40,631 nucleotides of DNA from Alphaproteobacteria bacterium (GTDB lineage: Bacteria > Pseudomonadota > Alphaproteobacteria > UBA9655). Shown piece by piece: positions 1 through 8,855 of the stretch (positions are counted from its first letter, which is position 1; every line of letters begins with the position of its first letter). A program made the translations under genes and the position numbers. The notes beneath the pieces are model-generated. The model saw only the letters and a program-made list of their open reading frames with translations, did not search any database and was not told where the DNA came from. The stretch covers positions 1 through 40,631 of the forward strand of contig JAIEMB010000014.1 of the NCBI GenBank assembly GCA_019752515.1, written 5' to 3'.

Positions 1-1
1 A

Positions 2-358
2 GTAGCACCGCCTGCTGTGCCTAAACCCGCAGCATCTGTGACACCACCTGCTCCTGCTCCGGCACTACCTGCGGTTCCGCCTGCTCCAGCAGCTGTACCT
101 GCGGCGCCAGTACCAGTGAAACCTGTAGTAGCACCGCCTGCCGTGTCTAAACCCGCAGTATCCGCGACACCACCTGCTCCTGCTCCGGCAAAACCTGCGG
201 TTCTGTCTGCTCCAGCAGCTGTACCTGCGGTTCCTGCTCCAGCGAAACCTATAGTAGCGCCGCCTGCTGCTGCTAAACCTGCTGTACCTCCCGCTACAGC
301 TGCTACACCTGCAAAACCTCCAATCGTGCCCGTATCAGCATCGGCGCCGGTAAAGTAG
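2..358 (+). CDS. Pro/Ala-rich repeat protein, C-terminal part (5' end outside window)
   Basis: The frame is open from base 2 to a TAG at 356-358, so the gene begins upstream of the window. Any start inside the window, such as the GTG at 17, is probably internal. The visible protein is almost entirely Pro, Ala, Val and Lys, with recurring PPAPAPAKPAV-type units. No catalytic domain is visible. Such low-complexity stretches are usually periplasm-spanning or surface linkers, like the Pro-rich arms of TonB-like or wall-anchored proteins. With the N-terminus missing, the function cannot be assigned. The DNA is GC-richer than its surroundings because of GCN/CCN codons. yejA follows 58 bases downstream with its own ribosome-binding site. 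Confidence 0.6.
   Translation, partial: VAPPAVPKPAASVTPPAPAPALPAVPPAPAAVPAAPVPVKPVVAPPAVSKPAVSATPPAPAPAKPAVLSAPAAVPAVPAPAKPIVAPPAAAKPAVPPATAATPAKPPIVPVSASAPVK
2..358 (+). repeat. 126-bp tandem repeat (42-residue period)
   Basis: The motif GTAGCACCGCCTGC recurs at 2 and 128, and a variant GTAGCGCCGCCTGC at 254, so the spacing is exactly 126 bases (42 codons). Two complete units and most of a third are present. The third is shorter and more diverged. The repeat keeps the reading frame, so copy number could change without breaking the protein. Confidence 0.8.
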
Positions 359-416
359 GAGGAAAGAAAGCTTGAAACAAACTGTGACCATTAATAATTA
401 GGAGTTAAATAAAACA

Positions 417-2267
417 ATGAAATTCAGAAATCCTTTTTTCGTTAGTATGTTTGTCCTGTGTGCGTCCTCTCTTTACGCTGAATCCTCACCTCCCATATCA
501 TCTCCACCAGCATCATCTCCTACAACATCTCAACCCACTCACGGGATTGCGATTTTTGGTGATATACAGTATCCGGCCGATTTCACCCATTTTAAGTATG
601 CCAATCCCGATGCTCCGAAGGGTGGGGTTATGAAAGGGGGAACTTTTGGGAGCTTTGATAACTTTAACCCTTTTATCATCAAAGGAAATGCTGCTATTGG
701 GTCGGGGTCTCTTCATTGTACTCTTTTGGCTATGGCAGGAGATGAACCTATGTCAATGTATGCCTATTTGGCAGAAAAGGTTGAACTTGCACCAGACCGA
801 AAAAGTGTAACATTTACTTTAAACAAGAATGCAAAATTTTCTGATGGAACAACCGTTACACCTGATGATGTAATTTTCTCCTTCAATATTCTTAGAGAAA
901 AAGGGATTCCTTTCTTTGCCCAATATTATCATGACGTGAAAGCTGTTGAAAAAAGTGGCCCTGAACAAGTTCGGTTTGTTTTTTCAACAGATAAAAATAA
1001 AGAGCTTCCTGTTATTTTAGGGCAATTGGCTGTGTTCTCAAAGGCTTACTTTGAAAAGCATGATTTTGAAAAAGGCGATCTCATCCCTCCGGTTGGATGC
1101 GGACCCTATAAAGTTAAGAGTTTTCAAGCAGGACAAACCGTATCTTATGAGCGCGTGCCAGGGTGGTGGGGTGAAAATATTCCCTCTCAGAAAGGACAGA
1201 GTAATTTTGATCTTACTTATGCCTATTATCGGGATCAAGATGTTCTTTTTGAGGCGTTTAAAGCAGGGGAGTTTGATTTTCGTCAGGAAAGTATAGCAAA
1301 AAATTGGATGCAAGGATATGACATTCCGGCTGTGAAAGAAGGAAGGATTATTAAGATGGAAACGACTAATGCCCTTCCTCAAGGAATGCAAATGTTTGCC
1401 TTTAATACACGTAAGCCTATTTTTAAGGATCGGAAAGTAAGGGAAGCTCTCACGAAAGCCTTTGACTTTGAGTGGGCTAATAAAAACCTTTTTTTCAATG
1501 CCTATACGCGTAATCTTAGCTATTTTAATAACTCGGATATGGTCTCTTCTGGTCTTCCTCAAGGGGAAGAACTCAAAATTCTTGAAACTTTTAAAAACGA
1601 ATTACCACCAGAAGTGTTTACGAAAGTGTTTAAGTTACCTGTGACCAATGGAATGGGGAATGATCGAAAGATTATGGCCGAAGCAGATAAATTATTAAAA
1701 GAAGCGGGTTGGATTGTTAAGAATGGCAAGCGAGTAAACGAAAAAACAGGACAACCTTTTACATTTGAATTTCTCCTTAATGAGCCGGTATATGAGCGGA
1801 TTGCTGCTGCCTATCAACGGAGCTTAGCTTCTTTAGGCATTCAGATGACGATTCGAACGGTGACGCCTTCTCAATACATAGAAAAAGCAGAAACATATGA
1901 TTATGATATGATCATTGCTACCATTCCTGAGACGGAAACGCCTGGGAATGAGCAACGAGAGTTTTGGGAAACAAAGACGGCAGATGTTAAAGGAGGTTAC
2001 AACCTTTCGGGAGTTAAGGATTCTGTTGTAGATAAAATTGTTGAACTTCTCATTGATTCACCCGATAGATCTGTTCTTAAAGATCGTGTTCATGCTCTCG
2101 ATCGTGTATTGCTTTGGGGCTATTATGGTGTCCCTAATTATCATAGCAAGCTTAGTCGTTTTGCTTATTGGAATAAGTTTGGTATGCCTGATATTAAGCC
2201 TAAAGATGGTATAGGGTTGAGCACATGGTGGGTGGACCCCGAGTTAGAGAAAAAAGTGAAGGGTTAA
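417..2267 (+). CDS. yejA: YejA-type periplasmic peptide-binding protein (ABC transporter, SBP family 5)
   Basis: The 616-residue product begins with a Sec signal peptide (hydrophobic residues about 5-20, cleavage near LYA/ES). A family-5 extracellular solute-binding domain follows. The segment around HGIAIFGDIQYPADFTHF and the NPDAPKGG motif are typical of YejA, as is the overall length of about 600 residues. YejA captures oligopeptides in the periplasm and hands them to the YejB-YejE permease. In enterobacteria the same system takes up microcin C. An AGGAG site sits 11 bases before the ATG. The next gene starts 6 bases after the stop, so the four yej genes form one operon. In a host-associated bacterium this importer would plausibly supply amino acids as peptides. 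Confidence 0.95.
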   Translation: MKFRNPFFVSMFVLCASSLYAESSPPISSPPASSPTTSQPTHGIAIFGDIQYPADFTHFKYANPDAPKGGVMKGGTFGSFDNFNPFIIKGNAAIGSGSLHCTLLAMAGDEPMSMYAYLAEKVELAPDRKSVTFTLNKNAKFSDGTTVTPDDVIFSFNILREKGIPFFAQYYHDVKAVEKSGPEQVRFVFSTDKNKELPVILGQLAVFSKAYFEKHDFEKGDLIPPVGCGPYKVKSFQAGQTVSYERVPGWWGENIPSQKGQSNFDLTYAYYRDQDVLFEAFKAGEFDFRQESIAKNWMQGYDIPAVKEGRIIKMETTNALPQGMQMFAFNTRKPIFKDRKVREALTKAFDFEWANKNLFFNAYTRNLSYFNNSDMVSSGLPQGEELKILETFKNELPPEVFTKVFKLPVTNGMGNDRKIMAEADKLLKEAGWIVKNGKRVNEKTGQPFTFEFLLNEPVYERIAAAYQRSLASLGIQMTIRTVTPSQYIEKAETYDYDMIIATIPETETPGNEQREFWETKTADVKGGYNLSGVKDSVVDKIVELLIDSPDRSVLKDRVHALDRVLLWGYYGVPNYHSKLSRFAYWNKFGMPDIKPKDGIGLSTWWVDPELEKKVKG

Positions 2268-2273
2268 GGAGAA

Positions 2274-3380
2274 ATGCTCTCTTATTTACTAAGGCGGCTT
2301 CTCCTCGTTATTCCGACGCTTTTTGGTATTATGGTGATTAACTTTATTATTATTCAAGCGGCTCCAGGGGGACCTGTTGAGCAAATGATAGCTAAAATTC
2401 GAGGGAGCAACGTGGATGCGACTGCTCGCCTAACAGGGGCAGGATCGGAGACGATGCATTCTGTTGAGCAGTTTGGGGAGTCTCACGTCTTTGAGTCTAA
2501 ATATCGGGGTGCCCAAGGGCTTGATCCCGAATTTATTGCGAAACTTGAGAAAATGTTTGGTTTTGATAAACCGCCGCTTGAGCGTTTTCTCCTCATGATA
2601 AAAAATTATCTGACCTTTAATTTTGGTGATAGTTATTTCAAGGATCGTTCAGTCATTGGCTTGATCATTGAAAAAATGCCGGTTTCGATTAGCATTGGTC
2701 TTTGGACAACCCTTTTTATGTACTTTATTTCCATACCTCTTGGAATTCGAAAGGCTGTTCAGGATGGTACACCTTTTGATGTTTGGTCCAGTGTCATAGT
2801 GATTATAGGATATGCCATTCCGAGCTTTTTATTTGCGATTCTCCTTATTGTTCTTTTTGCAGGGGGTAGTTTTTGGTCTATTTTTCCCCTTCGTGGATTG
2901 GTATCAGATAATTGGCATCAAATGAGCTTCATTCATAAAATTCTTGATTATTTGTGGCACATGGTTCTCCCCATTACAGCGCTTGTCATTAGTGCTTTTG
3001 CGAGCCTGACCCTCCTTGTAAAGAACTCTTTTTTGGAAGAGATAAACAAGCAATATGTGGTTACTGCGCGAGCGAAAGGCTTGACAGAGCGGCGGGTTCT
3101 TTTTGGCCACGTTTTCAGGAATGCAATGCTGATTGTCATTGCAGGAATGCCATCAGCATTGATTCATATTTTCTTTATGGGTTCTCTTCTTATTGAAGTT
3201 ATTTTTTCCTTGGATGGTTTAGGTCTTTTAGGGTTTGAGTCGGCCATTAATAGGGACTATCCAGTGGTTTTTGGAACCCTTTATATTTTTACCCTTTTGG
3301 GACTTTTTCTTCATATTATAGGCGATCTTACCTACACTTTTGTTGATCCTCGAATTGATTTCGAGAAAAGGATGGGATAA
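2274..3380 (+). CDS. yejB: YejB-type ABC transporter permease
   Basis: The 368-residue polytopic membrane protein is of the oligopeptide-permease class. The first transmembrane helix (residues about 9-29) is followed by a long periplasmic loop containing the [19 protein letters not shown] segment typical of YejB. About five more helices follow. The cytoplasmic EAA-type loop ([20 protein letters not shown], residues about 262-281) contacts the ATPase. YejB pairs with YejE to form the channel. The start is supported by AAGGAG just before the ATG. It is followed with no gap by the GTG start of yejE. Confidence 0.95.
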   Translation: MLSYLLRRLLLVIPTLFGIMVINFIIIQAAPGGPVEQMIAKIRGSNVDATARLTGAGSETMHSVEQFGESHVFESKYRGAQGLDPEFIAKLEKMFGFDKPPLERFLLMIKNYLTFNFGDSYFKDRSVIGLIIEKMPVSISIGLWTTLFMYFISIPLGIRKAVQDGTPFDVWSSVIVIIGYAIPSFLFAILLIVLFAGGSFWSIFPLRGLVSDNWHQMSFIHKILDYLWHMVLPITALVISAFASLTLLVKNSFLEEINKQYVVTARAKGLTERRVLFGHVFRNAMLIVIAGMPSALIHIFFMGSLLIEVIFSLDGLGLLGFESAINRDYPVVFGTLYIFTLLGLFLHIIGDLTYTFVDPRIDFEKRMG

Positions 3381-4406
3381 GTGACTTTATCTCCTCTTAC
3401 TCTCCGACGGCTCGCCCAATTTAAAGCAAATAAAAGAGGTTATGTTTCTTTGTGGCTTTTTATGCTTCTTTTTAGTGTGACTCTTTTTGCTGAGTTTATA
3501 GCCAACGATAAGCCTCTACTTCTTAAGTATGATCAACATTATTACTTTCCTATTTTTAAAGAATATCCCGAAACGACCTTTGGTGGAGAATTTGAGACAG
3601 AAACTAATTATCGTGATCCTTTTGTGAAGGAGTTGATTAATAAAAAAGGATGGATGATTTGGCCTCTTATTCCCTATAGCTACAATACGGTAAATTATGA
3701 TTTGCCCGTTCCCGCACCTGCACCACCGTCGAAGGAGAATTGGTTAGGTACGGATGATCAAGGAAGGGATGTTCTCGCGCGGTTAATATACGGATTTCGT
3801 ATTTCTGTTCTCTTTGGTCTTACTTTAACTCTGTTTAGTTCTTTTTTTGGCGTAACGGCGGGAGCTATCCAGGGATATTTCGGGGGGCTTATCGACCTTA
3901 TGTTTCAGAGGTTCATGGAGATATGGTCCGGAATGCCTGTCCTCTATTTATTGATTATTTTAGCAAGCCTTGTGCAACCAAACTTTTGGTGGCTTTTAGG
4001 TTTGATGCTTCTCTTTAGTTGGATGGCTCTGGTTCCTGTTGTAAGGGCTGAATTTTTAAGAGCCCGTAATCTGGATTATGTTAAAGCTGCACGCGCCTTA
4101 GGTCTTGCAACACCACGTATAATTTATCGTCATGTTCTCCCTAATGCTATGGTCGCGACGTTAACTTTTATGCCCTTTATTTTAAATGGTTCAATTACAA
4201 CGTTGACTGCACTTGACTTTTTGGGATTTGGATTGCCACTGGGCTCACCTTCTTTAGGGGAAATGCTTAATCAAGGAAAGAATAATCTTCAAGCACCGTG
4301 GCTTGGAATAACAGCCTTTGTTGTACTTGCGGTCATGTTAACCCTTTTGATTTTCATTGGAGAGGCTGTAAGAGATGCCTTTGATCCACGAAAGGCTAAA
4401 CAATGA
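3381..4406 (+). CDS. yejE: YejE-type ABC transporter permease
   Basis: The 341-residue second permease of the yej importer has a GTG start directly after the yejB stop codon, with AGGATGGGA upstream as a ribosome-binding site. An N-terminal helix (about residues 22-42) precedes a periplasmic insert containing NWLGTDDQGRDVLARLIYGF, the DppC/OppC-class signature. The EAA loop (residues about 230-250, AARALGLATPRIIYRHVLPN) docks to YejF. The length matches the family. The last four bases (ATGA) overlap the yejF start, which implies translational coupling. Confidence 0.95.
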   Translation: MTLSPLTLRRLAQFKANKRGYVSLWLFMLLFSVTLFAEFIANDKPLLLKYDQHYYFPIFKEYPETTFGGEFETETNYRDPFVKELINKKGWMIWPLIPYSYNTVNYDLPVPAPAPPSKENWLGTDDQGRDVLARLIYGFRISVLFGLTLTLFSSFFGVTAGAIQGYFGGLIDLMFQRFMEIWSGMPVLYLLIILASLVQPNFWWLLGLMLLFSWMALVPVVRAEFLRARNLDYVKAARALGLATPRIIYRHVLPNAMVATLTFMPFILNGSITTLTALDFLGFGLPLGSPSLGEMLNQGKNNLQAPWLGITAFVVLAVMLTLLIFIGEAVRDAFDPRKAKQ

Positions 4407-6010
4407 CAAAACCATTGCTTTCTATTGAGAATTTAAGTGTTCATTTCAGGCAAGAAAATAAAGTTATTGAGGCTGTAAAATCGATTTCCTTTACACTCGA
4501 TCCCCATGAGACAGTTGCGATTGTGGGGGAAAGCGGTTCTGGTAAATCAGTAACAGCTCTTTCTATCCTTCAGCTGCTTCCCTATCCGAAGGCATTGCAT
4601 CCCAGCGGGCATGTGTATTTTCATGGACAGGACTTGGTGGGAGCAGGAGAAGATAAACTTCGGAAAATTCGTGGAAATAAAATAGCCATGATTTTTCAAG
4701 AGCCGATGACATCGCTAAATCCTTTGCACAATATTGAAAAACAAATTGGGGAAGTGCTTCAAATCCATAAAGGCCTTACGGGTGAGCCTGCACGTAAGCG
4801 TTGTATTGAACTTTTGGAGATGGCCGGTTTTAAGGATGGAAAAGCGCGTCTTCAAGCTTATCCCCACCAGCTTTCAGGGGGCCAACGGCAGCGTGTTATG
4901 ATCGCAATGGCATTGGCGTGTGAACCGCAAATTTTAATTGCGGATGAGCCTACAACCGCACTTGATGTTACCATCCAGGCAAAGCTCCTTAATCTTATGA
5001 AAAAACTTCAGAAGAAGTTGGGAATGGCGATGCTTTTGATCACGCATGACCTTGGCATTGTTCGAAAAATGGCTGACCGAATTGTGATTATGAAGGATGG
5101 TCATATGGTCGAAGAGGGGGAAGTGGAAACAGTTTTTACCAATCCGAGCTCTTCCTATACGCGGCATCTTATTAATTCTTTCCCGAGAGGAGAGGCTGTT
5201 ATCGTCTCTTCTGAAATGCCGATTCTCCTTAAAACGGACCATCTTAAGGTCCATTTTGATGTTCATGAAGGGCTCTTGAGGAAGAAAGTAGGTAGTATTC
5301 GCGCCGTGGATGATGTAACCATTAGTTTGAAAGAAGGGCATACTCTCGGCATTGTGGGGGAAAGTGGTTCTGGAAAGACAACCCTTGCTATGGCACTCCT
5401 TCGTCTTGAAAAAAGTCATGGAAATATTTGGTTTGAAGACCATGAAATCCAAGATCTTTCCCGTAAAGCGATGCGCCCTTTTCGTCGTGAGATGCAGGTC
5501 GTTTTTCAAGATCCCTATGGTTCATTAAGTCCGCGCATGAGTGTGGGACAAATTGTAGCTGAGGGACTTGAAATTCATGGCATAGGTAAGGCATCTCAAG
5601 ACCGAGATCTTCAAGTTATTAATGCCCTTATGGAAGTTGGCTTAGATCCTGAAGCCCGTCACCGTTATCCCCATGAATTTTCTGGAGGACAGCGTCAACG
5701 TATTGCTATTGCGCGCGCCATTGCCTTAAAGCCCAAGCTTGTGGTTTTAGATGAACCTACGTCCGCTCTCGATCGTTCGGTTCAGGTCGATATTATCGAC
5801 CTTTTACGGAAACTCCAATTTACACATAAGCTTGCCTATCTTTTTATCAGCCATGATTTAGCTGTGGTCAGGGCTATTAGTCATGACGTTTTGGTTATGA
5901 AAAAAGGAAAAATCGTTGAACGTGGTTCAGCCTTTGATATTTTTACATCCCCCCAAGAACAGTATACAAAGGCCCTATTAAAGGCAGCGTTTGACCTAAA
6001 GATTGTGTGA
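4403..6010 (+). CDS. yejF: YejF-type ABC transporter ATPase, two fused nucleotide-binding domains
   Basis: The 535-residue product carries two complete ABC ATPase domains in one chain, as in YejF. Domain 1 has Walker A GESGSGKS (about residues 42-49), signature LSGGQRQR, and Walker [13 protein letters not shown]. Domain 2 has Walker [11 protein letters not shown], signature [15 protein letters not shown], and Walker [13 protein letters not shown] followed by RSVQ. It would power peptide import through YejB-YejE. The ATG overlaps the yejE stop by four bases. Part of the domain-2 Walker B region (about 5741-5790) reappears in degraded form at 8784-8846, beyond the neighbouring accessory gene. 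Confidence 0.96.
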   Translation: MTKPLLSIENLSVHFRQENKVIEAVKSISFTLDPHETVAIVGESGSGKSVTALSILQLLPYPKALHPSGHVYFHGQDLVGAGEDKLRKIRGNKIAMIFQEPMTSLNPLHNIEKQIGEVLQIHKGLTGEPARKRCIELLEMAGFKDGKARLQAYPHQLSGGQRQRVMIAMALACEPQILIADEPTTALDVTIQAKLLNLMKKLQKKLGMAMLLITHDLGIVRKMADRIVIMKDGHMVEEGEVETVFTNPSSSYTRHLINSFPRGEAVIVSSEMPILLKTDHLKVHFDVHEGLLRKKVGSIRAVDDVTISLKEGHTLGIVGESGSGKTTLAMALLRLEKSHGNIWFEDHEIQDLSRKAMRPFRREMQVVFQDPYGSLSPRMSVGQIVAEGLEIHGIGKASQDRDLQVINALMEVGLDPEARHRYPHEFSGGQRQRIAIARAIALKPKLVVLDEPTSALDRSVQVDIIDLLRKLQFTHKLAYLFISHDLAVVRAISHDVLVMKKGKIVERGSAFDIFTSPQEQYTKALLKAAFDLKIV

Positions 6011-6054
6011 CTTATTTTCCTATTATATCCGCATACATCTCTTTGCTTTCTAAT

Positions 6055-6071
6055 GCGCAACCTGGTTGCGC
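6055..6071. terminator. Short perfect inverted repeat between convergent genes
   Basis: GCGCAAC and GTTGCGC pair around a three-base loop. The repeat lies between the 3' ends of yejF (+) and the large exported protein gene (-), where a bidirectional terminator is expected. No T-run follows on either strand, so terminator function is only a guess. Confidence 0.3.
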
Positions 6072-6108
6072 TCCTGTTTGGGCAAATGCCACCAAACCAT
6101 TCAACTCT

Positions 6109-8601
6109 TCACACAGGACGCAGTATAGCATCTTTAATTTCGACCACAGGAGTTTTAGAACCTGGTGCAACACCTGGCATAATGGCGGGGTAAATGTAGA
6201 AAGCTTGATCATTTTTATCCACGGTAAATTCAAGGGTGAGAGTTTGCCATTGACCATCACCTGAATGAGGCATGGACTTAGCTTTTTGATGAAGAGGATA
6301 ACCCCAGTATTGGATATAAGCGCCTGGAGTGTCACTTTTAACATCAACCTCAAAGCTGATTGTTTTTTCATTTAAAGCAGCCATGTCAGGTCTTGATAAT
6401 TGCTGATAAAAAACATATCCATCTCCTTCAATCGCAAGATGTCCTTTCCCTAGTGACGTTACACCAAGAGGAACGTTCGTTCCGCGTTTTTGTGCAGGAT
6501 CAAGAACCAATTTATAGCCCTGGGGAATAGCTTTTTCAGAGGCTGCGTGAAAAGAAGAATTAAAAGTTAAGGAAAGAGTTTGTTCTATTTCGCGAATTTT
6601 AACGCCCCTAATCTCAACTTCAGGAGTTTTAGAACCTGGTGCTATACCTGGCATAATGGCAGGGTAAATGTAGAAAGCTTGATCATTTTTATCCACGGTA
6701 AATTCAAGGGTGAGAGTTTGCCATTGACCATCACCTGAATGAGGCATGGACTTAGCTTTTTGATGAAGAGGATAACCCCAGTATTGGATATAAGCGCCTG
6801 GAGTGTCACTTTTAACATCAACCTCAAAGCTGATTGTTTTTTCATTTAAAGCAGCCATGTCAGGTCTTGATAATTGCTGATAAAAAACATATCCATCTCC
6901 TTCAATCGCAAGATGTCCTTTCCCTAGTGACGTTACACCAAGAGGAACGTTCGTTCCGCGTTTTTGTGCAGGATCAAGAACTAATTGATAGCCTCGAGGA
7001 ATGGCTTTTATAGAGGTTGCATTAAATGAAGAATTAAAGGCTGGAAGAAGATGTATTTGATTTTTAATAAAATTATCTTCCTTGTGTAAGACCTCAGCTT
7101 TTTCATGTTTGGTAGGTAAAGCGCCGTTCTCATCTTTCCTAGGATCAAACTCACCAAATTGAAAGGCAGAGTCTAATTGTTTAGCTTTTTCAAAAAACAA
7201 GTAGTTTGCGTTGTGTTCTTGAGGAAAAGGGATGAGGGATTTGTGCGCAGGGGTAATTGATACGCAGCATTTATTGAGATTCCATTTATGTGTGAAAGTG
7301 GTTGGAATAAACCGAAAAGGTAGTATATTTCCATGAGTCTCATCCAAGGGAAGGGATTTTATAGCCTCTGGTTCTTGCATTAAATACGCATTAGTGAAGT
7401 TAGCGATACTCTCAAAAAAATCCTCCATTATCTTTAATAAATCACCTAGCTTTGATTTTGTTTTTTGATCCTTAAGTTTTTGATTCTTAAGGGCGTTGCG
7501 TATGAGATATTCTAATTCAGCATAGCTTCCATTAAGCATTGCCTTAGCTAAAGAACGCGCTTGCCGTGGTTTTCTTTCATCTTCCTTAAATATACCTACA
7601 TAGTTTTTTTGTGCCCAATATTCCTCATGTGTCATACCTCTAGATGTGAAAGGGAAAGGGTGTTTTCTATAAGGAGGCGAGATTAACATAAAAGAGAAGG
7701 AGGAAAACCGATCTTCTGTAAAAGTGGTTGGAACATATTCTAAAGATGCTGTATCTCCAAGTTCTTTATCGGAAGGAAGAACCTTTACAACCTCTTGTTC
7801 CTTCTCTAAATATTCTTTTGTAAAGTTAGAAATATACACATTAAAATTATCCATTGTATTTAATAAAATGTGTAGCTTTGACTCTGTTTCTCGACTTTTA
7901 ACTTCTTGGTTTTCAAGGGTGACGAGAATGTTTTTTTGCAAGTCTGCATATCGCCCCCTGATCATTGCATCAATTAAAGAAAAAGCTTGCTGTTGACGCT
8001 TTTCACCTTCTTTTAGGGCTTTTTTTAACTCGTTTTCTCTTTCCTGATACGCTAGAAAAAGTTTAGCTAGATGCTGCTCATTACCTTGTTCAATGAAGTA
8101 TCGAATTTCTGAAATAGTGTTTAACGCGCTTTTCAGTGTTTTTCTTTCATCTGAGCTGTGATCAAAAAAACGCATATAACTAGAAATCTTATGTAAGAGA
8201 TAAAAGTGTTCTCCTAAAGAAATGGCTTCTTCTAATGCCTTTTGGCTTAAGAGAGAAATGTTCCCATTTTTTTTTACAAATTGCTCCGCAGCATTTTTTA
8301 TTTGTTGTTTTTTCTCTAAAATGGATATGTTTGCGATTTTCCAACTATTTTCATCTCGGATATTTAATTGTGACGGCTTGTCTTCAAGTAATTCATTAAT
8401 TATTAAGAGCTTGATTCTGTATGACGATTCATTTTTAATGAGAGTAGATGAAGTTAGATTAGATGATATTTTTTCTTCAAGTTTTAAGCGTTTTGCCTGA
8501 AGCTTATCTTCATTGTTCCAATCATTGGAAAGCTCAAAATTTTGTCCTGCATGCACAAATGTAGTTGTGGTTAGCAATAAAAAAAATAAATAATTCTTCA
8601 T
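6109..8601 (-). CDS. Large exported repeat protein with two near-identical C-terminal beta-rich domains
   Basis: The 830-residue product has an N-terminal signal peptide (hydrophobic 4-16, cleavage near VHA/GQ). Residues about 20-200 are charged and probably helical. Residues about 200-330 and 342-475 form a diverged internal duplication: each copy has an Ala-rich helix, a SKL..LL..M segment, an NFT.(A/E)YL stretch and a VPTTFT or IPTTFT motif. Residues about 541-660 and 699-818 are two almost identical beta-rich copies with alternating hydrophobic strands. A WQTLTLEF strand and a final VEI strand suggest a jelly-roll carbohydrate-binding-like fold, but this is inference from pattern only. 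I do not recognise the family. The gene is convergent with yejF, and a GAGG lies 11 bases before the ATG. A surface or host-glycan-binding role is possible but unproven. Confidence 0.8.
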   Translation of the reverse strand: MKNYLFFLLLTTTTFVHAGQNFELSNDWNNEDKLQAKRLKLEEKISSNLTSSTLIKNESSYRIKLLIINELLEDKPSQLNIRDENSWKIANISILEKKQQIKNAAEQFVKKNGNISLLSQKALEEAISLGEHFYLLHKISSYMRFFDHSSDERKTLKSALNTISEIRYFIEQGNEQHLAKLFLAYQERENELKKALKEGEKRQQQAFSLIDAMIRGRYADLQKNILVTLENQEVKSRETESKLHILLNTMDNFNVYISNFTKEYLEKEQEVVKVLPSDKELGDTASLEYVPTTFTEDRFSSFSFMLISPPYRKHPFPFTSRGMTHEEYWAQKNYVGIFKEDERKPRQARSLAKAMLNGSYAELEYLIRNALKNQKLKDQKTKSKLGDLLKIMEDFFESIANFTNAYLMQEPEAIKSLPLDETHGNILPFRFIPTTFTHKWNLNKCCVSITPAHKSLIPFPQEHNANYLFFEKAKQLDSAFQFGEFDPRKDENGALPTKHEKAEVLHKEDNFIKNQIHLLPAFNSSFNATSIKAIPRGYQLVLDPAQKRGTNVPLGVTSLGKGHLAIEGDGYVFYQQLSRPDMAALNEKTISFEVDVKSDTPGAYIQYWGYPLHQKAKSMPHSGDGQWQTLTLEFTVDKNDQAFYIYPAIMPGIAPGSKTPEVEIRGVKIREIEQTLSLTFNSSFHAASEKAIPQGYKLVLDPAQKRGTNVPLGVTSLGKGHLAIEGDGYVFYQQLSRPDMAALNEKTISFEVDVKSDTPGAYIQYWGYPLHQKAKSMPHSGDGQWQTLTLEFTVDKNDQAFYIYPAIMPGVAPGSKTPVVEIKDAILRPV
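6147..6981 (-). repeat. Tandem duplication, 474-bp period, inside the exported repeat protein gene
   Basis: Bases 6147-6507 and 6621-6981 are the same sequence, with only about three differences seen by eye in 361 bases. These lie near GGTGCAACACC / GGTGCTATACC and GGCGGGG / GGCAGGG. The sequences between and outside the copies are clearly diverged. The offset is exactly 474 bases (158 codons), so the frame is kept. Identity at synonymous sites points to a recent duplication or ongoing gene conversion. Confidence 0.95.
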
Positions 8602-8783
8602 AGCTTAACAATCCTCAAAAATAAGTCGAATTAAATCAATAACCATAATTGAGATGTAAGAGCACTTAAGAAAAGTGTAAACCCCTTTATGAAAATTATT
8701 TCTTGATCTTGGCGATTTTCGTAATAGCGCTTTGAAAAAAAGAAAATATTTTTAGTGCTACTGATAGTATGGCTTGATGTACC

Positions 8784-8846
8784 GAAATCTAGTAGATTTA
8801 AATGATCTAGGTCCGCTCTTGACCGCTCAGTTCAGATAAATCTTGA
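8784..8846 (+). pseudogene. Degraded fragment of a YejF-like ABC ATPase
   Basis: The stretch matches yejF around 5735-5790 at most positions, including the 12-base run GGTCCGCTCTTG versus CGTCCGCTCTCG and a shared GTTCAG. Read in one frame it gives [12 protein letters not shown], against [12 protein letters not shown] in YejF. A one-base shift upstream breaks the Walker B part. It has no start and runs directly into the end of umuC. The rest of the 254-base gap (8602-8783) shows no gene that I can support. Confidence 0.65.
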
Positions 8847-8855
8847 ATGTGGGTA

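Noticed and set aside
6012-6845. Two similar minus-strand frames beginning MKKQSALRLMLKVTLQALIS
   Set aside because: They are off-frame readings of the two near-identical repeats in the exported repeat protein. Their similarity only reflects that duplication.
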